NCBI RefSeq assembly: GCF_000247695.1
Contig: NW_004624751.1
Location: 27,400,223-27,464,222 of the forward strand
DNA: 64,000 nt
Reading direction: 5' to 3'
Origin: Heterocephalus glaber
Taxonomy: Eukaryota > Chordata > Mammalia > Rodentia > Bathyergidae
The notes beneath the pieces are model-generated. The model did not search any database. It was given only the letters and a program-made list of their open reading frames with translations, and was not told the origin of the DNA. Numbering within the stretch: the stretch's first letter is position 1; each line of letters begins with the position of its first letter. A program made the translations under genes and the position numbers. Of the stretch, positions 32,561 through 44,074 are shown piece after piece.

Positions 32561-33065
32561 GCTATCTCATTATACAATATTTAATGAATAAAATACTGTA
32601 CTATTCATTCTCTGGAGGAAGAGACAGGTAACTAACAAGCAGACTAATAAATACCATATTCACAGATTATGTGATGTGAAGAACATTCTTTTAAAAAGAT
32701 ATGAAATAATAAAGGAGGGCAATCTCTCTTCAGAAGGGCAATCAGAGCGGAACTCTCTAAGCAGGGAACATCAAAACTGAGACCTAAATGTAACAGCCAG
32801 CCAGGTTTAGAGAAATGTCTAACAGTGAAGGAACTACCCAGCTGCTTTAAATCACCAGAATGACCTTCAAAATCGTGACTTTATTAAGAGAAAGCCTTGA
32901 AGGATAGCCAGATTTCAATGGGATGACTTCAGATTAGATTATTGAGTATTGTAGTCCTAACAAAACAAGAATATAAAAAGAATGCAAAGCTTCTCAGATA
33001 CAATAATCTTTAGATCCAAGGCATTTAAATATCTAAGAGTTAAAGAAATGCAAAACGCAACCAGG
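32561..33065. other. Unassigned AT-rich DNA
   Basis: No gene or repeat is recognised. Contains a direct repeat 'agaagggcaat' style unit near 32715-32745. Confidence 0.4.
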
Positions 33066-33252
33066 TGATGAAAGCAGGGGGTACTGGACGAACACCTGTG
33101 ATCCCAGCTACTTGGGAGGCTGAGACAGGAGAGTGGAAAGTTCCGAAATAGACTGGACATTTTAGCAAGCTTCTGTCTGAAAATAAAAAATTTTTAAAGG
33201 GTGGGTGAAGTAGCTTACCACTCCCTGGATTCAATTCCCAGCAGAGTGTGTG
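33066..33252 (+). mobile_element. B1+ID composite SINE
   Basis: B1 half ('cacctgtgatcccagctact', 'tgggaggctgagacaggaga') and short ID half ('ggtgaagtagcttaccactc', 'ggattcaattcccagcag'). Confidence 0.82.
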
Positions 33253-33372
33253 GGTGGGGGAGGAAGAGAGACAGGAAAGAAAGAGAAAGAAAGAAAGAAG
33301 GAAGGAAGGAAAGAAAGAAAGAAAGAGAAAGAGAGAGAGAGAGAGAGAAAGAGGTGGGGAGGGATGGAGGGA
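33253..33372 (+). repeat. (GAAA)n/(GGAA)n/(GA)n purine tract
   Basis: About 110 bp of nearly pure purine directly after a composite SINE tail. It encodes only low-complexity E/R/K. Confidence 0.93.
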
Positions 33373-34604
33373 AGATGGGTGAGGATTTCAGACATCAGTT
33401 GATAGAAGAATTAGGAAATGCATCTCTTGAATCTAGAGTTTAGGTATCGGAAATCACTCCTTAACAAATAAACTTAGTGGGTCCCAGAGTCTCCAAAATT
33501 GCATTCAGCCATGTGCAAGGTTGACTGTTGAGAAAAAAAATTTTTTTTGAGATACAATCTTGTCTACTGAGAGTAAATATCTCCCAGCCATGGAAAAATT
33601 TCCAATTAAACAGAAAAATGGTTCAGAAAATCCAACCCGTACATTTGTACATTTAAAAATGTGTTTGTAATGTGAAAGAAAATTTGACCTATTGAAGTAA
33701 AAGAACAACTTTGTAAATTTCAAATGTATAATTAAAATGTACAATTTTAAATGCATAAGGTATTTAGACCAATTGAAATCTAATTTTATACATAATACTA
33801 CTAAATATTTAAAGGTGTCCATACTTACGTTCTATGTATTAGATTTAGAAGAGTTATCTAAGAACTTAGGAAGAATTTTCTTAAGTATTTTAACTGCAGC
33901 ATTTAAAAGGAATATCACATATATTTAATATATAAAAGCTGTTTAAATATTTAAGGGTATTATTTTAGCAAACATGATTTAAATTCCAAAAAAAGTGATG
34001 TTAAAATTTGCTAGGCTACTAGATGTGATAAAGATTTAGAAGCTAAATTTAAAAGCTTAAAGAAAAGCCAGTATTGATAATTTATAACTCAGGTATGTGA
34101 TTTATAGATTTAATGTTAAATATTAAATTCCATATATCTAAAATAAACTCTGAATAATCTTTTCTCTACATAAAACCACTATCCAAAACAATTGCTCATA
34201 TTTATAGCTTTAGCCCCAAGCTACAGAAAAGACTCCCACTGAGGGACAGTCCCAGGAAGCCTGGCCGTCTACAACAGTGGGACCAACCTTCAACTGTGTA
34301 TCAAAGGAAATGATTTGTCCTAAGGTCATTTGCAGAGCTAAAATACCAAATTTGAGGTGTTGTCTTTTAAAACAAACAAACAAAAAACTCCCCTTACCAG
34401 GGTCCCCTCGAGGTCATCATAATTTCTCCCAAGCGGGTGTGTGGATACGGTACACTTGTGCTTTACTTTTTACACTTGTGACATCACCGTGAAAGCTTCT
34501 GTTACATTATCTTTCCTCCCACCAAACCATGAGATTCCACATTGGGAATGTAATCATTGTGTGTTCTAGTTACTATAGCAATCTGAGATTGTTTGCTTGT
34601 TTAT
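33373..34604. other. Unassigned, strongly AT-rich DNA
   Basis: About 1.2 kb. 33640-34170 is especially AT-rich with many 'atttaaa' words. No gene or repeat is recognised. Confidence 0.45.
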
Positions 34605-34703
34605 TTTTTCGTTTGTTCATTTTGCAGTTCTGAGGGTAGAACCCAGGGCCTCGCACCTGCTAGGCAAGCACTCTACCACTGAGTTGTACTTCTAGCCCAG
34701 CAT
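34605..34703 (-). mobile_element. ID-type SINE, antisense, older variant
   Basis: 'ttctgagggtagaacccagg', 'gcctcgcacctgctaggcaa', 'gcactctaccactgagttgt'. It has the 'ctctaccactgag' box of older ID/tRNA-Ala copies rather than the younger variant. Confidence 0.85.
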
Positions 34704-37011
34704 TTTAAACTGAATTAAACAAAACAAAAACCTCTGCGTATCTCTCTCTAGGACCTGGGATCAACTCTATGATTTTCTTCCCACTTGTCTCTTCAAAAAC
34801 ACAGACACCAACCCAACTGGCTTCTCACCTTAGCTTCCTAGATTCACCCAGTCCTATTTGGGTCTCTGACCTGATTTTACATTGTTTATACTGGCCCTGA
34901 CCTGGCACTCACTGCCTTAGGGCACAGTTTCTGGCATTATCCCACTGACTCCACCCACCTCAGCTGCAAGACCAAGTCTGTCAAGGAAGAGCATCAGACA
35001 GCAGAGCTTGGAAGACTGTCTGGAAATACTACTGGCTTAGTAGGTGTTTACAGACTAAAGTCACTCAATTATCTATCATTTCCTAAGTATCTTCCATATT
35101 CAAGAGACTCTGCTGAGAATGAAAATTTTTTAAAATAGCAAGATGAGATCCGTACGGTCCAGAGCACCAGGAGCGATAGAAGTGCTCTTACAGAGGTATC
35201 TATGAAATGTCCAAGGATCATTGAAGAACACATCCTAAATTGAAAGAGAGAGTGAGACAGGAAAGAATCCTCATGGTTGCGGCCCCAAGTTAAATTTTAG
35301 TGGCTAGATCAACACGTTTTTGAGCTTGCTTCAATGTTAGGAAGGAAGCATGATCTACAGTGACTTAAAGACTCATATTTGATGACGCTGTTTAGCAAGA
35401 CTGGGAATACAAAAAGATATGCTGGTCCTTTGGCTGTGTTTGTGAATTCGGTTTGAGGTATAACTGTTCGAATGTGGCATGTACATGGGATTATCAAGTG
35501 AAGATATTAATACATGACCGGAAAAAAGAGCTCAATTTTTACAAATTCCATAGACTGGAGTTTTATCTTCAGGAGTCATCCACATACATACAGCCTTAAG
35601 AGTGAAAGAGTCGCCCTGGATCACAGGAACAGTGGGGAGAGAAGAAAACAAGTGCGGTATCGTGAGGCCCATCCACACCAAAGGGCTGAGAAGAGGAAGA
35701 GGCTTCGAAGCTGGGAGGGGACCAAGAGGAGCACCCAGAGATGAGTGGGGGCAGGAGAATGTGGTGGTGGCCCTGTTGGCTCCTGTATCGATTCCTACTC
35801 TCCTTCTTCACAAAATGCCTTCCCTGTGGAGTTATGGGCCTCTCGGAAGTCACTAGTCCCAAGACCTGGCTTGATTTGTGTATGGATAGTTCCACTTCCT
35901 TTGCTGGGGACTGCAAGGAGCAAGTGACCCAGTAGAGTCAAGAAAGGTTCGATGGGCGCCATTAGTCTCTAAGCAGAACTCGTAGAAATGATACTTCACA
36001 TGGCACCTGGATAAATATGAAGCCTGGACTTGCTGCCATGCTCTCTTCCTGCCAATCTGAGAAGGGGGCCAACTGAAGGAAGAAAGCCAAGCCAGGAGAA
36101 TCACAGTGGGAGCCAGCTCCAGATTTCCATGTGTGCGGCCTCTGAAGTTCTTGCTGCTTCGCCAGTGTGGGTTGAGTTCTCTGTTACTTTCGCCCCAAGC
36201 AGAGCTAACTGAAGCCACAGGAGGTGAGCACTTCAATAGGAAGCGATGAAGAGTGGTGAGTGGTGACAGGAAGCCAGGTGATGAAGGGCCTGAAGTGCAT
36301 CCAAAGACTCTGAGAACCAGGGGCCTGGAAGGAGCCATTTCCGGTGATGGTGCAGTGGGCCACGGTCCCCACTGCCGTGGGAGAAGGGATGGGAAGTGAG
36401 CACCTAGAGCCGGTGAAGTCCTCTTCAGGAAGGGTTCCTGCAATGTGAGGACTTAGAAGAGGCCATGGCTATGTAAGAGAATAAAGTGTTGGGGAAAGGT
36501 TTCTTTCCTTTTGCTTATTTTGAAGATGAGGACTAGTCAACCCGAGTTTCTTGCCGTTACCACTCTGTGGCCATCCCCTAAGTTTGTGGGGAATTTCAAT
36601 GGAGAGAGGAGTTCAATAGTCCCATGACTCTAATAACTTATCCTGGATTCAGCTATAAAACTGTAGAAAAGCAGGAACTAAACTTGCATAGTGTATCACA
36701 TTCTTTCTGAACAGGTAAGAAGGAAAAATCACAACATCGATTGTTTTAAATGTCTTTATTTCATGTTCTTCAAGCCAAATGGGTACAATTTGAGTGCTGT
36801 CCTTTAGAACATTTTAAAATCGATTGGTGAATATATGTAAAACTGTTGGCATTAAGTTGAGTTTATCTAAAGTAACTCCATACTCACCACCTGGTTAAAC
36901 TTGGCATTGCGTATTTTCGGCTGTTCAGATGAAGCTGGCTGCTGTTTCCAATCGAGTCCCACCTGAACACATTAGCCTGTGTGACATACACATGGTGGGG
37001 AGGGCTGGTCC
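34704..37011. other. Unassigned non-coding DNA
   Basis: About 2.3 kb. A 196-codon minus-strand frame (35853-36443) is the longest in the window, but shows no domain, signal peptide or conserved motif and overlaps frames on the other strand. I treat it as chance. 36240-36310 faintly resembles the ancient repeat at 12000-12450. Confidence 0.45.
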
Positions 37012-37020
37012 CGAAATGAA

Positions 37021-37128
37021 TCTTTTTTTTTTTTGTACCAGAGATCAAACTCAGGACCTTGCACTTGCCAGGCAGGCGCAGTGCCACTGAACTAAATCCC
37101 CTGCCCACTGAACTAAATCCCCTGCCCA
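37021..37128 (-). mobile_element. ID SINE, antisense, with duplicated 5' end (A box) and 15-bp target duplication
   Basis: T tail, 'gtaccagagatcaaactcag', 'cttgccaggcaggcgcagtg', then the 21-bp unit covering the 5' end and A box twice in tandem (37087-37107 and 37108-37128). The flanks share 'cgaaatgaatctttt' (37012-37026 and 37130-37144). The duplication lies inside the target duplications, so it was present at insertion or arose after it. Confidence 0.93.
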
Positions 37129-37144
37129 CCGAAATGAATCTTTT

Positions 37145-37969
37145 TGGTGGGAGGAACAATTCTGCCAAATTCGCCAATCACCCATTCACCTGGGAACCAA
37201 AAAAAAGAGTAAACCACAGCAGTGCCAAACTCCACGATATCTTAGTCAAAAGATGGGTTCACTAAGCAGACAACCATCACATGCCTAAAGCGAGACCCTG
37301 AGAATCCAGAGCTGAGTAAAAGAATTGGTCCACCTTCCACATAAACACACAACCATTTCACAGACAGATTGCCAAGAAACATTCTATTTTCAGGTAATTA
37401 AACAATAGCCTTTTCCTATCTAACAGATTATCTTTTAAAAACATGTAATTAAATTAGCCCAGCAGTGACCTTTAGCCATAGGCTGATTACTAAATGATCA
37501 ACCCTTGCACATTGATTAGTTATCAGTTTTTAATTACAAAGGTCAATTTTTATGTTCTTTCCAGGAAGTGAATTTAACAAGATGTCAGTTGTCTCCTTCT
37601 CAGTCTCATGGAGAGAAACTTCCCTAGTACCTGAAGCAGTAATTTAAGCCTAAATCATTCTGATTCTGGGACAGAGTAACAGGTACATCTGATGTAGCCC
37701 TAAATTTGGAAATCCAAATAGACTCCAACTTAAAATGAGTTGATTTATCTTTTTTTTTTTCATTCTACAAAAAAAGAAAAAGCAATCTACATTTAATGGA
37801 AACCATACTTTGAATTTTGATCTTTTCCTTAACTGGCAATATGAGATGATAAATATTCTCACAATGCCCAGCTGTAAGTTAATATAAGTGTTATGAACAT
37901 GTTTAAAGTAGGCTAGGCTAGGCTAAGCTATTATCTTTGGTAAGTAGGGTGTATTAAGCACTTTTTTCC
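37145..37969. other. Unassigned AT-rich DNA, possible conserved non-coding element at 37380-37580
   Basis: No gene or repeat is recognised. 37380-37580 has repeated TAAT cores ('taattaaattag', 'tgattagttatcag', 'tttttaattacaaagg') and an AAGGTCA-like site. This composition recalls developmental enhancers, but conservation cannot be tested here. Confidence 0.35.
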
Positions 37970-38245
37970 CCAGAATTGGAGATTTTACCTGGAGCACTTT
38001 ACCATTAAGCTATATTCCCAGCCCATTTTATTTTATTTTATTTTATTTTTTGGTACTGGGGTTCAAACTCAGGATGTTGCACTTTTGAGGCAGGCTCAGT
38101 GCCACTGAGCTAAATCCCTAACCCCCATTTAATTTTTTAATTTGAGACAGGGTCTTGTTAAATTGCCCAGGCTGGACTTAAATTGCAATCTTCCTACCTC
38201 AGCCTTCCAAGAAGCTAAGACTACAGGCATGTGCCAATTCCCAGC
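37970..38245 (-). mobile_element. B1+ID composite SINE, antisense, split by a later ID
   Basis: Outer parts: ID half 37975-38024 ('agcactttaccattaagcta', 'ttcccagccca') and B1 half 38128-38245 ('ttgagacagggtcttgttaa', 'taagactacaggcatgtgcc'). An ID copy at 38046-38125 sits between them. Confidence 0.85.
38046..38125 (-). mobile_element. ID SINE, antisense, nested
   Basis: (TTTTA)n tail, 'ggtactggggttcaaactca', 'gttgcacttttgaggcagg', 'cactgagctaaatccctaac'. Inserted into the junction of a composite SINE, as at 13014-13101. Confidence 0.93.
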
Positions 38246-38254
38246 TTTTAAATG

Positions 38255-38414
38255 GAATTTTTTTTTTTTTTTTTTTGAGACAGGGTCTCACTATGTAGTT
38301 CAGGCTGTCATTGAGCTCACTATGTAGCCCAGACTGGCCTCAAACTTGTGGTGAGCCTCCTGCCTCAGCCTCCCAAGTGCTGGGATTACAAGTGTGCACC
38401 ACCACACCCAGCTC
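38255..38414 (-). mobile_element. B1-type SINE, long form, antisense
   Basis: 18-nt T tail, 'gagacagggtctcactatgt' followed by the duplicated 'ctcactatgtag' block, 'gcctcagcctcccaagtgct', 'ccaccacacccagct'. Near consensus. Confidence 0.95.
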
Positions 38415-38717
38415 TTAAATGAATTTTTGACTTACCATATTTTCAACCTACAGTGGGTTTATTGGGACATAACTACTGTTTGTCAAGGAGTATTTGTATC
38501 TTTTAATTACTAAAAAAAAACAGCTAAGAGAATGAAAGCCAGGGTAAAATTAGTTTATGGTACAAATCAAGCCTTTGAATAACATCTTAGTCAAAACAAG
38601 GCATAGAATAAATAAATAAATGTATAAATAAGACATAAAGTCAAGCATTGGCTCAGGTAAAGCAAGGGTGGGTGATTATATGGTCAGGGGGCCCTGCACC
38701 TTCTATGCTGAATTTGA

Positions 38718-38823
38718 TTGTTTGTTTTGGTTTTTTTTTTTTTTTTGATACCAGAGATCGAACTCAGGTCCTTGTGCTTGTGCAGCAGGTGGTGAAACCA
38801 TTGAGCTAAATCCCCAGCCCTAT
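38718..38823 (-). mobile_element. ID SINE, antisense, with 14-bp target duplication
   Basis: T tail, 'gataccagagatcgaactca', 'ccttgtgcttgtgcagcagg', 'gagctaaatccccagccc'. Direct repeats 'tatgctgaatttga' at 38704-38717 and 38824-38837. Confidence 0.95.
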
Positions 38824-39262
38824 TATGCTGAATTTGAGTATTTCCTGTGCTCCTAAGGCCCACCTTGCTATCTAGACCTTGCAAAACTGATTGTACTACT
38901 AACGGAGCCTCTGTTCCCCAGAACCTAAGACCTCTGACCCTAGTCTAGGACCCAGGAAAACTGAGTAGTGTGAAAGGGGACAGGAAGGGGACAAGGGAGG
39001 CTGTGGAACCAGCAGAATAATACTACTAATAATAAGGCAGAAAACTCAGAAGATGTAAAGCAAGTAATTTTGGTTTCAAATGATCTACAGTTATTGCACA
39101 AAAGAATTCAAAGAACAATTTTCAACAGAAAAATACCTAGTCTGTAGTCACATAGCAGTAAACAAGGCAGGTGAGACCTCTGTCCTCTAGGAGTTTCTAA
39201 ATTTTTTAAATTGAGAGATTTTTTTTTTTTAACTCTTTTCCCTTAATGCCAGATAACTTTTC

Positions 39263-39359
39263 TTTTCTTTCTCTTTTTTTTTTTTGGTACTGGGTATCGA
39301 ACTCAGGTCCTTGCACTTTTGAGGCAGGTGGTGGAACCACTGAGCTAAATCCTGGGCCC
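39263..39359 (-). mobile_element. ID SINE, antisense, with target duplication
   Basis: T-rich tail, 'ggtactgggtatcgaactca', 'cacttttgaggcaggtggtg', 'actgagctaaatcctgggcc'. Flanks share 'ccagata(a/g)ctttt' at about 39249 and 39360. Confidence 0.93.
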
Positions 39360-39420
39360 CCAGATAGCTTTTATTTTCAATGTTTGTAGCTATTTTCACA
39401 AAGAAATGAACAAGTCTTGG

Positions 39421-39575
39421 AGCAGGGCCTGGTGGTGCACACCTGTGATCCCAGCACTTGGGATGAGTCATGTTTGAGGCCTCTCTGAGCTACACAGCAA
39501 GTCCCGGGTCAGGGTACAAAGAGAGACCCTGTCTCAGAAAGACAAAAAAGGAAGGAAAGAAGGAAGAGAGGAAGG
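39421..39575 (+). mobile_element. B1-type SINE
   Basis: 'agggcctggtggtgcacacc', 'tgatcccagcacttgggatg', 'ctctgagctacacagcaagt', 'accctgtctcagaa', with a (GGAA)n-like tail. Part of the middle is missing. Confidence 0.85.
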
Positions 39576-40075
39576 AGTCAACATTTTGTTCTATTTTTAT
39601 TAGAAATTAAATAGAAAAACACTTTTTTCATTTCAAACATTGCCCTCAATAAATTATTTACACACACAACAGAAAGTTCAATAAGATAAAAGCCAGCTGC
39701 TCTCTGAGATTACTACAGCATAATATTCAAAGGAAAATATAGCATATTTTTTTCCATGAGATAAAATAGAACGAATTCATTTTGTAAAAAACAAAACTCA
39801 TGCAAGAATCCCATTCAGTCTTAATAAAGTGGGTTTGTAATTTTTGCATTGCTGCTATTATAAAATTGATGGCATCGCATAAATCTTTCTATTACTTTTG
39901 AAGTATTTCTTCTATAAGTGTATACAGTCACCATCATCATTCAAATTTCAAGTCCTCTCACTTTTCATACTAGGGAATTCTCACAGCAGAGGCTGAAGTT
40001 CAGGACACTATCACTGAGCAAAACACTTTAACTTATAGCTCTGTAAAACCAGATCTGGTTGAAAGACTACAGGGA
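39576..40075. other. Unassigned AT-rich DNA
   Basis: No gene or repeat is recognised. Confidence 0.4.
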
Positions 40076-40164
40076 GAGAGCCAGGGATTTAGCTCAGTGG
40101 TTCGGCCGCCTGCCTCACAAGAACAAGGTCCTGAGTTCAATCTCCAGTACCAAAAAAAAAAAAG
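40076..40164 (+). mobile_element. ID SINE
   Basis: A box 'ccagggatttagctcagtgg', B box 'gagttcaatctcc', A tail of 12. The flank 'gactacagggaga' is repeated before (about 40064-40076) and after (40164-40176), giving a 13-bp target duplication. Confidence 0.95.
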
Positions 40165-40176
40165 ACTACAGGGAGA

Positions 40177-42050
40177 AAGGCAATGTCACATATTCTCTCC
40201 ACGAGCTCTGTATTTGGTGACTTTGCTTTAAAATATTCTAATGATGCTGAATATTAACTACAGGTTGTAATTTGATATCCACAACTTTGTAACAATTGGC
40301 ATACAGGACAGAGACTGTCTCCAAAGAAACCAATCAGTGGTCCAAGAACTGGAACTCAAAAACATGGGCCAAATGAATGCTTAAGATACTTTCTTTGTAA
40401 TACTTCCAAAGAGGAGCGTGAAAGGGTGACTCAAGAAGAGATGACCAGCAGGAAATTCAGCTCTTATTTAAGGCATAGCAGGAGTATAGGGACAAAGTAC
40501 GTTATGGGCAGAGACACATACTTTGTTGGATATATGTCTGGGGCAAGAACCTAATTGTCCATATTTCAACACCTGCCACACTGACACGTAGAGAAGTAGC
40601 GATGAAAAATAGAATCAAGCCCAGTCTTGTCCACCCACCCTCCAATCTTCCTGATCCTTTGTTCTCTTTCTAATATGTCCTTATGCGTTTAGCCAGAAAA
40701 TATTTATCTGAATCTTTGCTTGTTTAAGGTATGAACCTCAAAAATGCTTTTCACTACAGAAGTAAAAAGTTACATTAATTCTTAAATGTATGTAGTCCAG
40801 AGATCTGGGGTCTTTTGAATGAGTTCCTCCTCTATTTTGTGTAATATAAATTCTGTTTTTAAAAAGTCTAGAACTACATAATACTGTCAAAACAACAAAA
40901 TGACTTCAAACAAAGCAGGGGGCATAATTATAATCATTATTCAACCTTTGCTGACCATTTTCTAATGTAACATTTAACTAGTTTCTTCTCAGCATTTTTT
41001 TTCTACTTGTTATAATTCAGTAATGGGCTGGGTTCTAGGAAAAACAGAAAATAAGAAATGGTCATTTAAAGTAGAGTCACAATTTAAATTCGAAACACTG
41101 AAAGGGAATGTCCTGCAAGTCTGATCTTTGCCCTCTCGAAGCAGGGCTCCTTTTGATGTCCTGAGAGAGGTCGGACAGCCAGGATGCAGGGCCCAGGAAG
41201 AAAGGTGAAGGAATAGACAATGACTAGAAGTTGGCATCAAATTGCAAAACCGGGTGCTGAATTGTTCTTATGGCCTCCACATTAAATTCTGCAGCGTAAG
41301 AACCTGCTGATTCTGAGAACACTTGAAAGGAAAAAGGCGAGGTCCCCAGACCCCTGTGGACTTTTCGTTGATAATCAGTACAAACAGTTTAAGGGATGAA
41401 ACCAGAAGATGTTGCCATGGGGTAAAAGCTTGAACCATATGGACTGTGACTTAAAAAAAAATTAAGAAACTACTTTCATCATAAACCATACTCCAAGAAA
41501 ACAATAAAATCAGGCAGATAGAACACTGTGATGATCCAATTTGGGAAAAAAATGTAAAGTAGTTTTTTCTAAACAAAATTTTTATTGCTTCAGAAGCAGT
41601 TTTATTTTTACCCATTAATATACATAATACTAAGTACTAGTGTTTTATTCTCTGTCAATCAAAGAGAAAAAGTAGAAATTTATATTATTGGCCTTTTGCT
41701 TCTAATTTAAGCTTTTAGAAAATTGTACAATTTGTTCCCGATTGCTGGAGCAATCCATAATACTATGGAGCAAATTGGATATTGCAGGCCTTCGATCAAA
41801 GAATCTCAGGCCTTGGAGTTTTCCCCTCCTGCCGTCCTGCTTGGAGCTGGCAGAGAGCTTGGAAGGAAGGACTGCACCATCTCACCGCCTCTCTGCCCCT
41901 GCCCAGATGGCTGTGGCAGGAAACATCACCTTCGAGCTGAGCCGGAGTGCTGTCTCCCGTAGGAAGTGTGTAAGAAGAATGCAGACTGTGAAACCAGCCC
42001 TCGGAAAGCTGACCATAACAGCACCAGGAGTTTCCAAACACACTGAGAAA
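40177..42050. other. Unassigned non-coding DNA
   Basis: About 1.9 kb without a recognised gene or repeat. A frame at 41742-42248 runs into the following ID element, and its 41742-42060 part has no recognised domain. I do not call it. Confidence 0.45.
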
Positions 42051-42065
42051 TCACGAGCATTCAAA

Positions 42066-42180
42066 GATTTTTGGGTTTTTTTGTTTGTTTGTTTTGTTTT
42101 GTTTTGGTACTGGGGATCGAACTCCGGTCCTTGTGCTTGCAAGGCAGGCAGTGGAATCACTGAGCTAAATCCCCAGCCCA
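42066..42180 (-). mobile_element. ID SINE, antisense
   Basis: (TTTTG)n tail, 'ggtactggggatcgaactcc', 'cttgcaaggcaggcagtgga', 'actgagctaaatccccagcc'. Flanks share 'gagcattca' (about 42056-42064 and 42185-42193). Confidence 0.95.
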
Positions 42181-42194
42181 TCAAGAGCATTCAT

Positions 42195-43048
42195 TGCTGT
42201 CCCATATTGATAAGAATCCACCATAGTGACTGCATATTAAGCTGTTGAAAAGGAGAGGATGAGTGATTAAATCACACTAAGGCATCTGAGGATGTTTTAA
42301 ATGACAGCTTAGTAACAGGACAGGTATTTCTAGGTCCTGGCTGCACCATGAAGTCATACAGGGAAGTTTCAGCAAACTAGGCCAGTGCAGCATTTCTGTC
42401 TCATCTAATTCAGCCAAATAAGTCCTTCCACCTTGTCCCCAACTATCTAAGACAGGGAGAGAAAAGAGAGACGGAATGGAGAAACAAAGTAATAAAATGA
42501 GACCAATCACTTCTGTGTCTTCAAGAAGAATGTAACTTGTATTCAGTGTTCATATCTGTCCTAGCACCTGTTTGATGTTCTATCATGTTATATTTCATAC
42601 AAGGAAATACACAGACTATGTTTTGAATAATAAAGTTAACCTAAGAAGTTGCAGCATAAGACAACACCCTTCTGATTTGCTCTGGTACATTATGCTAAAA
42701 GTGTTTTATTTCTTAAAAAATTTTAAACAAATTCTATGTCTTTATCTTAATGGGCTTCACTAGATGAATTACTAGAGATTTCTTAACTATTTGTCCTTTT
42801 TTTTTTTTAAGCATTAGGGAATTGTGGGGAAAATTGCATCTTTGGGGAGATTTTTAAATGTCTGTATCATAATTAACTTCAAAGGCTAACAAATACACCA
42901 CTCCAGGTCTGACTCAAAGGTCTTCCATCATCTAATACAAATGGATAGAAAACACCATTACATTTGGAATTGCAGATGATGAAGGCAGGAAAGAGCCGTG
43001 GAAACGACCAACTGCAAACAGCAAGTGCATCCTAAGGGCCATCACTGT
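42195..43048. other. Unassigned non-coding DNA
   Basis: No gene or repeat is recognised. Confidence 0.4.
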
Positions 43049-43049
43049 C

Positions 43050-43190
43050 CTAGTGTTTCACATACGTTATCAAGTTTAATCTTCACAAAAACCTGCAGGA
43101 CAGGTATTAATTTTCCTACTCTAAAGATGAGGAAACAGGAGCTCATAAAGATTAAGGATCTTTCGCAAGTCAGTCTCCTTAGGAACGGAC
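43050..43190 (-). repeat. MIR SINE, antisense
   Basis: 'gttatcaagtttaatcttca', 'aacctgcaggacaggtatta', 'aaagatgaggaaacaggagc', 'ttaaggatctttcgcaagtc'. Confidence 0.85.
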
Positions 43191-43900
43191 TGCATCAAGT
43201 CTACGTGGCTGTGTGTGTGCTGCGAGCCACACATTTCTGTTTCCTCAAGAATCAGGTTCAGTAAGGGGAAAGCACACTCACCTTGTGTTAAACCCTGAGA
43301 CAGGCAGATTCTTCAGTCATGTGATCTCAGAGTGGCCGCCCCACACTGTATTTTAATTCCCTCAATATCCCAGATAGTAATTCTAGTAAATGGCTAGGCT
43401 CAGCTCCCTGTTGGAGGGTGGGGGGACCACATTATCACAGAATATCTTTGTGATACTCCCCTTGTCTATATAATTACCTAGAAAGGGGAGGAAAAATGTA
43501 ACTAAGTCACAGACTCCTATAATAATGCAAAATTTGCTGTCTGCTTCACTACAAGTAAGTCACTTGCAACATAAGTAGGTTCCTCATATTAAGTGAATTA
43601 TGCCTTTAGACTGGCTCCCCAAACGTAGAGCAAGAATAATGGCGCTTATGCGCTCCAGGTCAGAAAAGCATAGTGGAAATTGGTCGATAAAATAGTGCTG
43701 TTTTCTCATTCACATACAGGGATTCTAAGACTTCATCAAAATTTATGAAACTGAATTACTCAACCGTGGAAAGATGAGCAAGTCAACCTCAATCAAGTCT
43801 CACAACTGTATATTCTGGAATATAGTTTTAAGGACACAAGGGAGGGACAACAGTCAGAAGCAGAAATTTTTAAATCAATTAAAGGATTTGTAGATGATGG
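43191..43900. other. Unassigned non-coding DNA
   Basis: No gene or repeat is recognised. Confidence 0.4.
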
Positions 43901-43914
43901 ACTAAACATACATT

Positions 43915-43981
43915 TTTTTTTTCCGGTGCCGGGGATCAAACTCAGGACCTGGTGCAGTGCCACTGAGCTAAATCCCCGGCC
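43915..43981 (-). mobile_element. ID SINE, antisense, with internal deletion
   Basis: T tail, 'ccggtgccggggatcaaact', 'caggacctggtgcagtgcca', 'ctgagctaaatccccggccc'. Both promoter boxes remain but the spacer between them is shortened by about 19 bp. Flanks share 'ctaaacat(a/g)catttttttt' (43902-43914 onward and 43982-43994 onward). Confidence 0.9.
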
Positions 43982-43994
43982 CTAAACATGCATT

Positions 43995-44057
43995 TTTTTT
44001 CTTTTTTTTTTGGTCCCAGGGATCACGGCGGAACCACTGAGCTAAATCCCCAGCCCC
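43995..44057 (-). mobile_element. ID SINE, antisense, with large internal deletion
   Basis: T tail, 'ggtcccagggatcacggcgg', 'aaccactgagctaaatcccc', 'agcccc'. The B box and the spacer are almost wholly gone, while the 5' end with the A box and the 3' tail remain. Flanks share 'catttttttt' plus 'cttttt' (about 43991-44006 and 44057-44072). Confidence 0.88.
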
Positions 44058-44074
44058 ATTTTTTTTCTTTTTTA

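Noticed and set aside
35853..36443. 196-codon minus-strand open frame
   Set aside because: Longest frame in the window but without domain, signal peptide, repeats or splice context. Overlapped by several plus-strand frames, as expected by chance in GC-richer DNA.
41742..42248. 168-codon plus-strand frame
   Set aside because: The 3' half is translated antisense ID element. The 5' half has no recognised domain.
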